Below, piece by piece: positions 1 to 8,772 of a stretch of DNA of 64,000 nt; the stretch's first letter is position 1; each line of letters starts with the position of its first letter. A program made the translations under genes and the position numbers. Below the pieces are notes generated by a model. It was given only the letters and a program-made list of their open reading frames with translations, searched no databases and was not told the DNA's origin. This DNA is from Microbacterium sp. 2FI (GTDB lineage Bacteria; Actinomycetota; Actinomycetes; Actinomycetales; Microbacteriaceae): assembly GCF_005502885.1 (NCBI RefSeq), contig NZ_SCMR01000019.1, positions 24,055 to 88,054 of the forward strand, given 5' to 3'.

Positions 1-147
1 CGAGCCGATGTACATGCCGGGGCGCTTGCGCACCGCCTCGAGACCTTCGAGAACTTGGATCTCGTCTGCCCCGTATTCGTGAGGAGCCTTCTCAGCGGGG
101 GTCGATCGAGGTTCCTCGGGAACGTTTTCGGGGTTCGCAGACGTCAT
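1..147 (-). CDS. gyrB: DNA gyrase subunit B, N-terminal fragment
   Basis: Only the first 49 codons lie in the window and the frame runs off the left edge. The start is ATG at 145-147, with a GGAG about 13 nt upstream. After a variable Pro/Glu-rich head the residues [20 protein letters not shown], then GMYIG, match the opening of the GHKL ATPase domain of GyrB. GyrB drives ATP-dependent negative supercoiling together with GyrA. It is the last gene of the dnaA-dnaN-recF-DUF721-gyrB series read leftward, the usual actinobacterial arrangement beside oriC. The catalytic and TOPRIM regions are outside the window. Confidence 0.95.
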   Translation of the reverse strand, partial: MTSANPENVPEEPRSTPAEKAPHEYGADEIQVLEGLEAVRKRPGMYIGS

Positions 148-269
148 AAGTGAGAGCGCTCCAAATCGTTCGGCGGCAGCGCTGACAGTCTATCAAGGAC
201 AGCCCCCATTGCGGGGGTTCTGCGCCTCTGTGAGGCCAGAAAAACGCTTCGGAGAGTAACGGAGGTCAC

Positions 270-794
270 TCAGCCGTAGGTATCGCGCGGGCCACGCCCT
301 GGGATGGTCCTCGGACCCCATTTCCACGAGGGAACGTCCGGCCCGATGAAGCGGATCACTTGGACCCCTGCGTCGGGGAAGCGGAGGACGATCTCCGAGA
401 GGATGTGCGCACGCATCAGCTGGAGCTGCTTGGCCCATGCCGTCGAATCGGCCTGAACCGTGAGCGTCCCCTCCGAGAAGGCGACCGGTCGGGTGTGCCG
501 GGCGGTGTCGTCGCCTGCCACTTCGGCCCACGCTCGGACGACGTCTTCGCGCGCCAGTTCGCGGTCCCAGCCGGCGGTCCGCGTGAGATCGGCGAGCACG
601 TCGCCCATACCGCGGGGGTCGCGGCCGGGCGCGAACGGGATGTTGTCGTCGTCTTCGGTGCGCTTGTGGCGGCGACGACGGTAGCCGCGCGCGGAGGGAG
701 CGAGACCGCGCAGCCGCAGGTATGTCGCGATGGTCTCGGGAAGACGGGGAGAGGTGGATGCCGCCGGCTCGGCCTGCTCGTCGGGCTCAGGCAT
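270..794 (-). CDS. DUF721 / DciA-like replication protein
   Basis: This 174-residue protein starts at ATG 792-794 and overlaps the end of recF by 8 bp, so the two are probably translationally coupled. The N-terminal third is low-complexity and basic (a YRRRRHKR stretch near residue 38). The C-terminal part, from about residue 62, is the DUF721 domain with the characteristic VVRAWAEVAGDDTARHTRPV and an AWAKQLQLM helix. DUF721 includes DciA, which in many bacteria lacking DnaC or DnaI helps load the replicative helicase. The position between recF and gyrB is typical of actinobacteria. The family assignment is firm; the loader role here is inferred. Confidence 0.85.
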   Translation of the reverse strand: MPEPDEQAEPAASTSPRLPETIATYLRLRGLAPSARGYRRRRHKRTEDDDNIPFAPGRDPRGMGDVLADLTRTAGWDRELAREDVVRAWAEVAGDDTARHTRPVAFSEGTLTVQADSTAWAKQLQLMRAHILSEIVLRFPDAGVQVIRFIGPDVPSWKWGPRTIPGRGPRDTYG

Positions 795-1944
795 CCGTCT
801 CCGCCAGGATCCGGCCGGCCTCGACGCGCACGATGCGCGCGCGCAGGCGATCGGGCACGTCTTCTTCGACAGCGGCCGTCACGACCACCTGCTCGTAGCC
901 GCCGGCGAGCTCGGCGAGCCGGCCGCGGCGCTCGGCGTCGAGCTCGGCGAAGACGTCGTCGAGGATCAGCACCGGGTCGCCGAGAGCGGAGTCGGCGCGC
1001 AGAAGCTCGGCCGAGGCCAACCGCAGCGAGAGCGCGACAGACCACGACTCGCCGTGCGACGCGTAGCCCTTGACCGGAAGATCGCGGATGCGGAGCAGCA
1101 GATCATCGCGGTGGGGCCCGACGAGTGTGAGGCCTCGATCGAGTTCGGCCGAACGGCGGGCTGTGAGTGCAACGCGGAAGAGGTCGTTCACCTCTCGCCC
1201 GGACGCGGCTCGGGTTGCGGCATCCGTGTCCTCCTCCGGATCACCGCCCGCGATCGAGAGCGCCCAGGCGACCTCGGGCCGATGATCGGCGCCCGCGATC
1301 GCGGCGTACGCGGCCGCGAGCGGCCCCGCGAGATCCTGCGCGAGGGCGAGGCGTGCGCGGATCAGCTGTGATCCGAGGTCGACGAGCTTGTCGTCCCACA
1401 CATCGAGGGTCGACAGGCCCTCGGCACGGATGCCGCGGGCGCGGGCAGATTTCAGCAGTGCGGTGCGCTGCTTGAGCACGCGGTCGTAGTCGGCGAGCAC
1501 TCCGGCCATGCGAGGCGAGCGCTGCACGAGCAGCTGATCGGCGAAGCGGCGGCGGGCAGATGGATCGCCGCGAACGATCTGCAGGTCTTCGGGGGCGAAG
1601 AGCACCACCTGCGCGTAGCGCGGAAGCTCGGCGGGCTTGACCGGTGCACCGTTGACGCGCGCCTTGTTCGAACCCTGCCTGTTCACCTGCGCCTCGAGGA
1701 GCACCCGCCGCTCGCCGTGCGCGAGCCGGGCACGGATGATCGCGGCATCCGCTCCGTCTCGCACCATCGGCGCATCGTTGGAGGCCCGATGCGAGCCGAG
1801 GGTGGCGAGGAAGGCGATCGCCTCGGCGAGATTCGTCTTGCCCTGGCCGTTTCGCCCGACGAAGACGTTCGGACCTGCGACCAGCGAGAGGTCGGCGACC
1901 GCATAGTTGCGGAAGTCGACGAGACTCAGCTGCTCCACGATCAC
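787..1944 (-). CDS. recF: DNA replication/repair protein RecF
   Basis: This 385-residue SMC-like ATPase promotes RecA loading at single-strand gaps together with RecO and RecR. The start is GTG at 1942-1944 (MIVEQLSLVDFRNY). Walker A is GRNGQGKT at residues 30-37 and Walker B is LILDD at about 326-330, followed by a D-loop (VFAELD). An ABC-type signature region (SVALSLRLASAELL) precedes Walker B. The length is normal for the family. It sits between dnaN (84 bp upstream) and the DUF721 gene, with which it overlaps. Confidence 0.96.
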   Translation of the reverse strand: MIVEQLSLVDFRNYAVADLSLVAGPNVFVGRNGQGKTNLAEAIAFLATLGSHRASNDAPMVRDGADAAIIRARLAHGERRVLLEAQVNRQGSNKARVNGAPVKPAELPRYAQVVLFAPEDLQIVRGDPSARRRFADQLLVQRSPRMAGVLADYDRVLKQRTALLKSARARGIRAEGLSTLDVWDDKLVDLGSQLIRARLALAQDLAGPLAAAYAAIAGADHRPEVAWALSIAGGDPEEDTDAATRAASGREVNDLFRVALTARRSAELDRGLTLVGPHRDDLLLRIRDLPVKGYASHGESWSVALSLRLASAELLRADSALGDPVLILDDVFAELDAERRGRLAELAGGYEQVVVTAAVEEDVPDRLRARIVRVEAGRILAETDA

Positions 1945-2028
1945 CGGGTCAGCCTAGTTCGACCGACGGACAGGCGTCGCGGGGGTGGAGGATCTACGCG
2001 GGCTTCGCTCGCATTGACCCGAACCACG

Positions 2029-3177
2029 TCAACGCAGCAGCAGGTTCGGCTGCAGGAGATACCGGAAGGTGTCGCCCGCCTTGTCGACCGAGGTCTGCGG
2101 CGTGATGAGCACGGGGCTCAGCTTGTTCGCGTTGTCGCTCGAGGTGAAGGTGATGCGCGCGAACTCGCTCTTGACCGCGCTCAGCGACTCGAGCAGATAC
2201 TGCGGATTGAGGCCGAGGGTCACGTCCTCGCCGACGAGATTCGCGTCGACCGATTCAGACGCGCGCGCCTGTTCGGTGCCCGACGCGTCCATCGACACGC
2301 TGTCGGTCGTGAAGGTGAACCGCAGCGGCGCCGAGCGGTCGAGCACGAGCGAGACGCGACGCACCGCCTCGGCGAGCTCGGCGGTGTTGACGACCGCGTG
2401 ATGCTCGGTGGCCTCTGGGAAGAGTCGCCGCACCGGCGGAAAGTTGCCCTTGATGAGCAGCGACGTGACCGTCTTGTTGCCGGCGGTGAAGGCGATGATC
2501 TCGCGATCGCCGGAACCGGAGAACGCGATCGAGATGTCGCCGCCGTGCGCGAAGGTCTTGCCGACCTCGGTGAGGGTGCGCGCCGGCACGAGCGCGGTGG
2601 TCGGCTCGTCGGAGGTCTGTGTGCCGCCGTCCCACGGGATCTCGCGGAGCGCGACCCGATAGCGGTCCGTCGCGACGAGGCTGAGGGTGGTGCCCGACAC
2701 CTCGAGCTGCACGCCGGTGAGCACGGGGGTGACGTCGTCGCGCGATGCGGCGAAGGCGACCTGGGCGATGGCGGTGCCGAAGTCTTCGGCCGGCACAAGG
2801 CCCGAGTCGCCGGTGACCTCGGGGATCGCCGGATACTCCTGCACCGGCATCGACGCGAGGGTGAACCGCGCAGAGCCGCACGTGAGGACGATGCCGCCGT
2901 CCTCGTCGACCACGACCTGGATCGGTGCGTTGGGCAGGCGGCTCGCGATCTCGGAGAGCAGCCGGCCGTGGACGAGGATCGTGCCCGGCTCGTCGACGGT
3001 CGCCTCGATCGTCGTGCGGGCCGATGCCTCGTAGTCGAAGGCTGCGAGCGACAGACCGTCGGCGGATGCCTCGATCAGCACACCCGCGAGGATCGGCTGC
3101 GGATTGCGCTGCGGCAGGAGCTTGACGACGAACGACACGGCTTCGCTGAACACATCGCGATTGACGTGGAACTTCAC
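2029..3177 (-). CDS. dnaN: DNA polymerase III sliding clamp (beta subunit)
   Basis: This 382-residue processivity clamp starts at GTG 3175-3177 (MKFHVNRDVFSEAVSFVV), with a GGGAG about 6 nt upstream. Three consecutive clamp domains fill the length, and the C-terminus ends in the usual hydrophobic strand (DTFRYLLQPNLLLR). It lies immediately downstream of the oriC spacer and upstream of recF, as in most actinobacteria. The ring dimer tethers polymerase and many repair proteins to DNA. Nothing unusual is seen. Confidence 0.97.
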   Translation of the reverse strand: MKFHVNRDVFSEAVSFVVKLLPQRNPQPILAGVLIEASADGLSLAAFDYEASARTTIEATVDEPGTILVHGRLLSEIASRLPNAPIQVVVDEDGGIVLTCGSARFTLASMPVQEYPAIPEVTGDSGLVPAEDFGTAIAQVAFAASRDDVTPVLTGVQLEVSGTTLSLVATDRYRVALREIPWDGGTQTSDEPTTALVPARTLTEVGKTFAHGGDISIAFSGSGDREIIAFTAGNKTVTSLLIKGNFPPVRRLFPEATEHHAVVNTAELAEAVRRVSLVLDRSAPLRFTFTTDSVSMDASGTEQARASESVDANLVGEDVTLGLNPQYLLESLSAVKSEFARITFTSSDNANKLSPVLITPQTSVDKAGDTFRYLLQPNLLLR

Positions 3178-3343
3178 GAATGCTCCCTCGACTGCGGGTT
3201 GGGCTTTCTCATGCTAGTGCCACGTCGGCCTGATCCGAGTGCCGGGTATCGCCGGAGAGGATTTCCACACTTGTCCACCGTCAAGGTGATCGGCCGGGCT
3301 TTCATCAATCTCTCTCTGTCATGGTGTTAACGCCTGTGGAAAC

Positions 3344-3352
3344 TGTGGATAA
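3344..3352 (-). promoter_or_regulatory. DnaA box (perfect consensus, reverse)
   Basis: TGTGGATAA is the exact reverse complement of the consensus TTATCCACA. It lies in the oriC spacer, directly next to a near-consensus box at 3335-3343. Confidence 0.85.
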
Positions 3353-3510
3353 CTCGAGCGATGCCAGACGGCACAGGGAAACCACACGCGTGTGAGTTGT
3401 GGAGCGGCTGCGGAAACGATTCGGGATGCCCCGCCCCCCGGTCTCCGACTTTCCACGGTCATCCACAGACAGGGCTTCTCCGCTCACAGCGTGTCCGCAG
3501 GGTTGGCGAG

Positions 3511-3530
3511 TTATCCACAGGTTATCCACA
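3511..3530 (+). promoter_or_regulatory. Paired DnaA boxes (direct repeat)
   Basis: There are two perfect TTATCCACA boxes at 3511-3519 and 3522-3530 on the same face (11-bp spacing). A weaker box lies upstream at 3459-3467. They are probably high-affinity DnaA sites next to the AT-rich segment. Confidence 0.88.
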
Positions 3531-3606
3531 CTGTGAAGAACGGTAATAATGGCCCTCGCACCTATGACTGTCAAGGACTTTCTGCGGCATATGACGCCGC
3601 GAGCGA

Positions 3607-5082
3607 TCAGCGGCCGTTGCGGCCGAGCTGCGCGGTGATCTCGGAGACCTGGTTGTAGATCGAGCGGCGCTCTTTCATCAGGTCGCTGATCTTCTTGTAC
3701 GCGTACATGACGGTCGTGTGGTCGCGATTCCCGAAGAGCTGGCCGATCTTCGGAAGCGACAGGCTCGTGCGCTCACGACACAGATACATCGCGATCTGGC
3801 GAGCAGTGGCGACCGACTGCGAACGGCTCGAGCCGTAAAGATCGTCGACCGTGAGCTTGAAATACGCGGCGGTCGCCGTGATGATGTCGGTCGGCGAGAT
3901 GACGTTCGCGTCGTCTTGATCGACGATGTCGCGCAGCACCGTCTGGGCGAGCGACATGTCGAGCGTCGAGCGGTTGAGGCTCGCGAACGCCGAGACGCGG
4001 ATGAGCGCGCCTTCGAGCTCGCGGATGTTCGACGAGACGACGGTCGCGATGTACTCGAGCACCTCGTCGGGGATGTGGAGGCGCTCGGACTGGGCCTTCT
4101 TGCGGAGGATCGCGATACGTGTCTCGAGGTCGGGAGCCTGGACGTCGGTGATCAGGCCCCATTCGAACCGACTGCGCATGCGGTCTTCGAAGCCCGTCAG
4201 GTGCTTCGGCGGCACATCGCTCGTGATCACGACCTGTTTGTCGTGATCGTGGAGGGTGTTGAAGGTGTGGAAGAACGCCTCCTGCGTCTCGGCGCGACCC
4301 TGCAGGAATTGGATGTCGTCGATCAGCAGGATGTCGACATCGCGGTACCGCGCCTGGAAGGCGGACCCGCGGTTGTTGGCGATCGAGTTGATGAAGTCGT
4401 TCGTGAACTCCTCGCTCGAGACGTATCGCACGCGGATGCCTGAGTACAGGCTCATCGCGTAGTCGCCGATGGCATGGAGGAGGTGCGTCTTGCCGAGACC
4501 GGAATCGCCGTAGATGAAGAGGGGGTTGTACGCCTTCGCCGGCGCCTCGGCCACGGCGACCGCCGCGGCATGGGCGAAGCGGTTGGACTGCCCGATGACG
4601 AAGTTGTCGAACGTGTACTTCGGGTTGAGCCGCGTATCGCTGCGGGATGCCGAGGATGCGGCATCCGGGATCTCCTCGATCGGCGACCGAGGCATGGAGC
4701 TCGGCTGACCGAGCCCCGACTGCGAACGCGCCGGGGTTGCGGTGCTCGACGGCGCGGTTCCGGACTGCTGGATCGGGATGGGGGCGGTCAGATGTACGTC
4801 GGCGAGGTCCGGGTTCACCACGACGCGAAACGTCGACGCGCCCGACGGGTCGCCCGTGCCGACACGGGCGAGAGCCTCCATGATCGGCGCGCGCATGCGC
4901 TTGGTGAACTGCGCGGCCGTGAGATCGTTCGGCACGTCGAGATAGAGCGTGCCGCCCATGACGCCCTGCGGCACGGCAAGGCTCAGGAATCCCTGCAGCT
5001 GCGGCGTGATGCGGTCGTCGTCGGTGAGCTCGTCGAGCACGGCTGTCCAGACCGGTACATCTGGAATCTCGTGCGGTGACAT
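3607..5082 (-). CDS. dnaA: Chromosomal replication initiator DnaA
   Basis: This AAA+ initiator binds DnaA boxes and opens oriC. The chosen start is ATG 5080-5082 (MSPHEIPDVPVWTAVLDEL), giving 491 residues and the usual domain I beginning; a 49-codon upstream extension in the same frame lacks family character. Domain I spans about 1-85 and a Pro/Ser-rich domain II linker about 100-150. The AAA+ core has Walker A GDSGLGKT at 192-199 and Walker B ILLIDD at 251-256. The C-terminal DNA-binding signature GNRDHTTVMYAY is near 451-462. A perfect DnaA box 57 bp upstream of the start suggests autoregulation. Confidence 0.97.
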   Translation of the reverse strand: MSPHEIPDVPVWTAVLDELTDDDRITPQLQGFLSLAVPQGVMGGTLYLDVPNDLTAAQFTKRMRAPIMEALARVGTGDPSGASTFRVVVNPDLADVHLTAPIPIQQSGTAPSSTATPARSQSGLGQPSSMPRSPIEEIPDAASSASRSDTRLNPKYTFDNFVIGQSNRFAHAAAVAVAEAPAKAYNPLFIYGDSGLGKTHLLHAIGDYAMSLYSGIRVRYVSSEEFTNDFINSIANNRGSAFQARYRDVDILLIDDIQFLQGRAETQEAFFHTFNTLHDHDKQVVITSDVPPKHLTGFEDRMRSRFEWGLITDVQAPDLETRIAILRKKAQSERLHIPDEVLEYIATVVSSNIRELEGALIRVSAFASLNRSTLDMSLAQTVLRDIVDQDDANVISPTDIITATAAYFKLTVDDLYGSSRSQSVATARQIAMYLCRERTSLSLPKIGQLFGNRDHTTVMYAYKKISDLMKERRSIYNQVSEITAQLGRNGR

Positions 5083-5138
5083 GGCCCCCCCGGGTGTTGA
5101 TGACTCCACCGGTAGCCGCGGAATCTTCTCACCGAGCC

Positions 5139-5147
5139 TGTGGATAA
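5139..5147 (-). promoter_or_regulatory. DnaA box upstream of dnaA
   Basis: TGTGGATAA is a perfect reverse DnaA box lying 57 bp upstream of the dnaA start codon. This position would let DnaA repress or tune its own gene. Confidence 0.75.
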
Positions 5148-5269
5148 CTGCCGGAGACACGCTAGTCAGCAGTCGGGCCGGGAGCAAACTCCACTGTAGA
5201 ACCGGCCCGCGTGTCATTGCCAGGGTCACGGGCGAGGTCGCTGCATAATGCCCGGACCCGCCGCTCAGT

Positions 5270-5298
5270 TTGAGTTCTCAGGAAGGGCGGCGTACTCT
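5270..5298 (+). promoter_or_regulatory. Candidate sigma70-type promoter for rpmH
   Basis: TTGAGT at 5270-5275 and TACTCT at 5293-5298 are separated by 17 bp. The pair sits about 95 bp upstream of the rpmH ATG. The -35 is a good match and the -10 a moderate one. Confidence 0.4.
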
Positions 5299-5392
5299 AA
5301 ATCGGTTGACTTATGCCCTCGAGGCAGTCCCTTTGTACGAGCGTCCCCGGTCTCAGAGTCCCGGTGACACCTGATGATCCGGAAGTGATCCC

Positions 5393-5530
5393 ATGAGCAA
5401 GCGCACCTTCCAGCCCAACAACCGCCGTCGCGCCAAGAAGCACGGCTTCCGTGCCCGCATGCGCACCCGCGCCGGCCGCGCCATCCTCTCGGCTCGTCGC
5501 GGCAAGGGCCGCACCGAGCTCTCGGCCTGA
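5393..5530 (+). CDS. rpmH: 50S ribosomal protein L34
   Basis: This 45-residue, strongly basic protein begins [20 protein letters not shown], an almost invariant L34 opening, and ends [11 protein letters not shown]. The start is ATG 5393-5395. It is the first gene of the rpmH-rnpA-yidD-yidC-jag-rsmG series, with rnpA starting 10 bp downstream. L34 binds 23S rRNA. Its length is normal. Confidence 0.97.
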   Translation: MSKRTFQPNNRRRAKKHGFRARMRTRAGRAILSARRGKGRTELSA

Positions 5531-5540
5531 CCCCCGAGCG

Positions 5541-5879
5541 GTGCTGGCGAGGCCGAACCGACTCACCCGCGGAGCGGAGTACAAGGCCGTCGTCCGTCGG
5601 GGCCGCCGGTGCGCCGGTGCGCACACGGTCACGTACGTGAACCCCGCGGAGAACGACGGACCGGTGCGGTTCGGGTTCATCGTCAGCAAGCAGGTCGGCG
5701 GGGCCGTCGTGCGCAATACCGTGCGCAGGCGGCTCAAAGCCGTCTGCTCCGAAGCCCTCGGGTCGGTCCGACCCGGCAACGAGATCGTGATCCGCGCCCT
5801 GCCGAGCGCCGCGACCGCCTCGTACGGCGACCTCCGCGATGAGGTCGTGCGCTGCCTCGAGCGACGGGCGGCCGCATGA
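5541..5879 (+). CDS. rnpA: Ribonuclease P protein component
   Basis: This is the 112-residue protein subunit of RNase P, which matures the 5' ends of tRNA with the M1-type RNA. The GTG at 5541 ([14 protein letters not shown]) is chosen because the family begins here; the same frame is open further upstream only by running through rpmH in another phase. The RNR-type signature is seen as [11 protein letters not shown] near residues 57-67. The last 4 bp overlap the yidD start (ATGA at 5876-5879), indicating coupling. Confidence 0.95.
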   Translation: MLARPNRLTRGAEYKAVVRRGRRCAGAHTVTYVNPAENDGPVRFGFIVSKQVGGAVVRNTVRRRLKAVCSEALGSVRPGNEIVIRALPSAATASYGDLRDEVVRCLERRAAA

Positions 5880-6232
5880 GCGTCCTGCCTGCGTACGCGC
5901 TCGGTGACGCGCAGTTCGCGGCATCCGATTCCCTCCGCGCCGTGCCCCTGCTCCCCCGCAATGCCGCGCTGGCGCTCCTGCACGGCTATCGCGCCACCAT
6001 CTCTCACACGTACGGCGACGTCTGCAAGTACTATCCGTCGTGCTCGGCCTACGCCGTCGGCGCGGTGCAGCAGCACGGGGCCGTCAAGGGCGTCGCCCTC
6101 ACCGCAGCTCGCCTGGCGCGCTGTCACCCCTGGGCCGTCGGCGGTGTCGACGACGTTCCGCCGCACAAGAGCTTCCGGCACGCACTCACCCGCCATGGGT
6201 ACGTGGTGCCCGTCCCCACTGGAAAGGACTGA
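5876..6232 (+). CDS. yidD: Membrane protein insertion efficiency factor YidD
   Basis: This 118-residue protein contains the YidD core: a basic amphipathic helix followed by [19 protein letters not shown] and the RCHPW motif. YidD is a small membrane-associated factor that assists YidC. It overlaps rnpA by 4 bp and is followed 8 bp later by yidC, so the three are translated from one message. The N-terminal 25 residues are less conserved, and a later start is possible. Confidence 0.92.
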   Translation: MSVLPAYALGDAQFAASDSLRAVPLLPRNAALALLHGYRATISHTYGDVCKYYPSCSAYAVGAVQQHGAVKGVALTAARLARCHPWAVGGVDDVPPHKSFRHALTRHGYVVPVPTGKD

Positions 6233-6240
6233 TCCGCCTC

Positions 6241-7338
6241 ATGGATCTCATCGGAATCATCCTCTGGCCGCTCAAATGGGCGGTCGAGGCCGTGCTCGTC
6301 GCATGGCACTGGGTTTTCACGGCGATCGGCCTCCCGCCGGCGGACGGCATCACGTGGGTGCTCTCGATCGTCGGGCTCGTGATCGTCGTTCGCTCGGCCC
6401 TGATCCCGCTCTTCGTCAAGCAGATCAAGAGCCAGCGCAAGATGATGGAAATTGCCCCTGAACTGCGGAAAGTTCAGGAGAAATACAAGGGAAAGCGCGA
6501 TCAGCTCTCTCGTGAGGCCATGAGCCGCGAGACGATGGCGCTGTACAAGAAGCACGGCACCACGCCCGTCTCGAGCTGCCTGCCGCTGCTCGTGCAGATG
6601 CCGATCTTCTTCGCCCTGTTCAGTGTGCTCAACGACGTCACCAAGCACTACGACGCCGGCATCGGCGGTGTGGGCCTGCTCAATGCCGAGCTCACGGCGG
6701 AGTTCTACAACGCGAAGCTCTTCGGCGTCGCGTCGCTTCATGAGACCCTCATCGACGCGGTCAACACCAACAACACCGCGGCGATCGCGATCCTCGCGAC
6801 CCTCGTCGTGCTGATGATCGCATCGCAGTTCTTCACGCAGCTGCAGATCATCTCGAAGAATCTCTCCCCCGAGGCCAAGACCGGCCAGGCGTACCAGATG
6901 CAGAAGATCATGCTCTACGTCCTGCCCTTCGCCTTCGTCTTCTCGGGCGTCTTCTTCCCGCTCGGCGTCGTCATCTACTGGTTCGTGTCGAACCTGTGGA
7001 CGATGGGCCAGCAGTTCCTCGTCATCCGCGAGATGCCGACCCCGGGTTCGGACGCGGCCAAGGCGCGCGAGGAGCGTCTCGCACGCAAGGGCAAGGCACT
7101 CGACGCACAGGGCAAGGTCGTGCCGATGGAGAAGTACCTCGCCGAGCAGCAGCGCCTGTATGAAGAGGTCGAGCGCGCGAAGGCGACGGCACCCAAGCGT
7201 CAGCAGCCTGTCGGGAAGCAGCGGGCGAAGAAGCAGGGGCAGAAGCCCGCGGCTCAGCCCGGATCGAGCGCTCCGAAGACCGGTGATGTGCCCGATGGGC
7301 CGGCCGGTACTGCAGGTTCCGCCGGCGCGGCATCCTGA
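6241..7338 (+). CDS. yidC: Membrane protein insertase YidC/Oxa1
   Basis: This 365-residue insertase of inner-membrane proteins starts at ATG 6241 (MDLIGIILWPLKWAVEAVL). An AAAGGA lies about 13 nt upstream; the longer same-frame opening was rejected because it runs through yidD. The hydrophobic segments fit the five-helix Oxa1 core: an N-terminal helix, one near residues 35-60 with a conserved positively charged residue, a pair around 110-130 and 180-200, and a C-terminal one near 215-250. The tail from about 255 is long, charged and Lys/Ala/Pro-rich, as in actinobacterial YidC. Confidence 0.95.
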   Translation: MDLIGIILWPLKWAVEAVLVAWHWVFTAIGLPPADGITWVLSIVGLVIVVRSALIPLFVKQIKSQRKMMEIAPELRKVQEKYKGKRDQLSREAMSRETMALYKKHGTTPVSSCLPLLVQMPIFFALFSVLNDVTKHYDAGIGGVGLLNAELTAEFYNAKLFGVASLHETLIDAVNTNNTAAIAILATLVVLMIASQFFTQLQIISKNLSPEAKTGQAYQMQKIMLYVLPFAFVFSGVFFPLGVVIYWFVSNLWTMGQQFLVIREMPTPGSDAAKAREERLARKGKALDAQGKVVPMEKYLAEQQRLYEEVERAKATAPKRQQPVGKQRAKKQGQKPAAQPGSSAPKTGDVPDGPAGTAGSAGAAS

Positions 7339-7384
7339 TCACCCCCATTCGACCTTTCGTCGCAACCGCATTTCTGAGGACACC

Positions 7385-7906
7385 ATGACCACGACTCCCG
7401 ATATCGCCCCGGTCGATGACGTGCGCGCCGAGCGCGAGCCTGCAACCGTCGAGCAGCTCGAGCAGGAGGGCGACGTCGCGGCGGACTTCCTCGAGGGTCT
7501 GCTCGACATCGCCGACATCGACGGTGATCTCGACCTGGATGTGCGCTCCGGCCGTGCGTATGTCTCGGTCGAAGCGCCTGAGGGCGGCTCGGTGGCGCTG
7601 ATCGCCGACCCTGACACCGTGCAGGCACTGCAGGAGCTCACTCGCATCGCCGTGCAGACCAGCACCGGCCGCTTCTCGCGGCTGATCCTCGACGTGGGCG
7701 GTTCGCGCGAGACGCGTCAGCAGCAGCTCGCGACTCTCGTCGACCGTGCGATCGTGCGCCTCGAGGAGGGTGCATCGCAGGCCTCGCTGCCGGCGATGTC
7801 GAGCTACGAGCGCAAGCTCGTCCATGACATCGTGTCGGATCGCGGGTTCGTGTCGGAGTCGTACGGCGAGGGCGCAGACCGCCACACGGTGATCCGTCGC
7901 GGCTGA
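7385..7906 (+). CDS. Jag-family KH-R3H RNA-binding protein
   Basis: This 173-residue protein starts at ATG 7385 (MTTTPDIAPVDDV). A variable acidic N-terminus is followed by a KH-like domain at about 35-105 and an R3H domain at about 115-173, with the arrangement SYERKLVHDIVSDRGF and a basic C-terminus (VIRRG). Jag/KhpB proteins bind RNA and influence cell division and envelope synthesis in Gram-positives. The yidC-jag-rsmG order is conserved. A parS site lies between its stop and rsmG. Confidence 0.9.
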   Translation: MTTTPDIAPVDDVRAEREPATVEQLEQEGDVAADFLEGLLDIADIDGDLDLDVRSGRAYVSVEAPEGGSVALIADPDTVQALQELTRIAVQTSTGRFSRLILDVGGSRETRQQQLATLVDRAIVRLEEGASQASLPAMSSYERKLVHDIVSDRGFVSESYGEGADRHTVIRRG

Positions 7907-7912
7907 TGCCGT

Positions 7913-7926
7913 GTTTCACGTGAAAC
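7913..7926. promoter_or_regulatory. parS site 1
   Basis: This is the perfect 14-bp palindrome GTTTCACGTGAAAC, in the 24-bp gap between jag and rsmG. The sequence is the classic ParB-binding parS core. Confidence 0.93.
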
Positions 7927-7930
7927 ATCG

Positions 7931-8554
7931 ATGATCGAGATCGAGTCTGAACCGGCCGCAGCAGCGGTGATCTTCGGTGACCGCATCGAGATGGCCCGGC
8001 GCTTCGCCGCCGCTCTCGGCGAGCACGGTGAGGAGCGTGGACTGATCGGTCCGCTCGAGCCGCCGCGGCTGTGGAGCCGCCACATCCTGAACAGTGCGGT
8101 GATCGCTCCTCTCTTCTCAGGACGCGTGGGTGACATCGGTTCAGGAGCCGGTCTGCCGGGACTGGTGCTCGCGATTGCACGGCCAGACGTCGAGTGGGTG
8201 CTCATCGAGCCGATGGAGCGCCGGGTCGCCTGGTTGTCGGAGCAGGCGGAATCGCTCGGGCTCGACAACGTCGAGGTGGTGCGTGCGCGTGCCGAGGACT
8301 GGAAGCGCGGACCGGTCCTGGATGCCGTGACCGCACGCGCGGTGAGTGCATTGCGGACGCTCGTGCCACTGACGGCTCCCCTGGTGCGCGACGGCGGTGA
8401 GCTGATCCTGCTGAAGGGCGCCGGTGCCGTAGGCGAGATCGAGGCCGCCGAGAAGCAGCTGCGCAAGTTCCGCGTGACGAACGCGCGCGTCGAGGTCGTC
8501 GGCGAGGGCGTGCTGGACGAGCCCTCGCGGGTGGTGCGAGCGACGGTTCGCTGA
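7931..8554 (+). CDS. rsmG: 16S rRNA (guanine527-N7)-methyltransferase
   Basis: This 207-residue SAM-dependent methyltransferase modifies G527 of 16S rRNA (GidB/RsmG). The SAM-binding loop is DIGSGAGLPGLVLA at about residues 68-81, followed by an acidic strand end (VLIEPMERRVAWL). The family TARAVSAL segment is near 135. The start ATG 7931 lies 4 bp after parS 1, so ParB could affect its expression. It is the last gene of the rpmH series and stands next to the partition locus, as in many actinobacteria. Confidence 0.95.
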   Translation: MIEIESEPAAAAVIFGDRIEMARRFAAALGEHGEERGLIGPLEPPRLWSRHILNSAVIAPLFSGRVGDIGSGAGLPGLVLAIARPDVEWVLIEPMERRVAWLSEQAESLGLDNVEVVRARAEDWKRGPVLDAVTARAVSALRTLVPLTAPLVRDGGELILLKGAGAVGEIEAAEKQLRKFRVTNARVEVVGEGVLDEPSRVVRATVR

Positions 8555-8632
8555 CCCTGCGGCGGTGATCTCGATACGCCCGGCCCGGTGGTCGAGTAGC
8601 GCAGCGTATCGAATCCCATGATGTTTCACGTG

Positions 8633-8646
8633 AAACATCGGCCTGG
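8633..8646. promoter_or_regulatory. parS site 2
   Basis: A perfect GTTTCACGTGAAAC palindrome lies in the rsmG-GIY-YIG spacer, just after an inverted-repeat element. Confidence 0.93.
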
Positions 8647-8758
8647 CGTGATCTCGATACACCGGGGCTTCGCGCCGGCACTCGATCACCGGTATCAGCG
8701 CAGTTCACGGCTCCGGTGGTCGAGTAGCGAGCGAAGCCCGCGCATCGAGACCCGCGAT

Positions 8759-8772
8759 GTTTCACGTGAAAC
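8759..8772. promoter_or_regulatory. parS site 3
   Basis: A perfect GTTTCACGTGAAAC palindrome lies about 104 bp upstream of the GIY-YIG start. Confidence 0.93.

Larger units (their letters stand above)
3178..3606. other. Chromosomal replication origin (oriC) spacer
   Basis: This 429-bp non-coding spacer between dnaN and dnaA is markedly less GC-rich than its flanks. It holds perfect DnaA boxes TTATCCACA at 3511-3519 and 3522-3530 (direct repeat, 11-bp pitch) and a reverse-oriented TGTGGATAA at 3344-3352. Near-consensus boxes are seen at 3271-3279 (TTGTCCACC), 3335-3343 (TGTGGAAAC) and 3459-3467 (TCATCCACA). An AT-rich stretch at about 3534-3552 beside the strongest pair is a possible unwinding element. 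Box clustering and the dnaN/dnaA context define it as oriC; the unwinding site is inferred. Confidence 0.9.
5083..5392. other. dnaA-rpmH divergent intergenic region
   Basis: This 310-bp spacer separates the leftward dnaA block from the rightward rpmH operon. It contains a DnaA box at 5139-5147 and a candidate rpmH promoter at 5270-5298. The dnaA promoter must also lie here, but I cannot pinpoint it. Confidence 0.7.

Noticed and set aside
1717..3330. A 537-codon plus-strand frame across recF and dnaN
   Set aside because: It is a shadow of the two real minus-strand genes; the product is Arg/Asp/Glu-rich with no family resemblance.
5083..5229. N-terminal extension of DnaA
   Set aside because: The 49 residues lack family character and overlap the DnaA box region; ATG 5082 gives the conserved domain I start.
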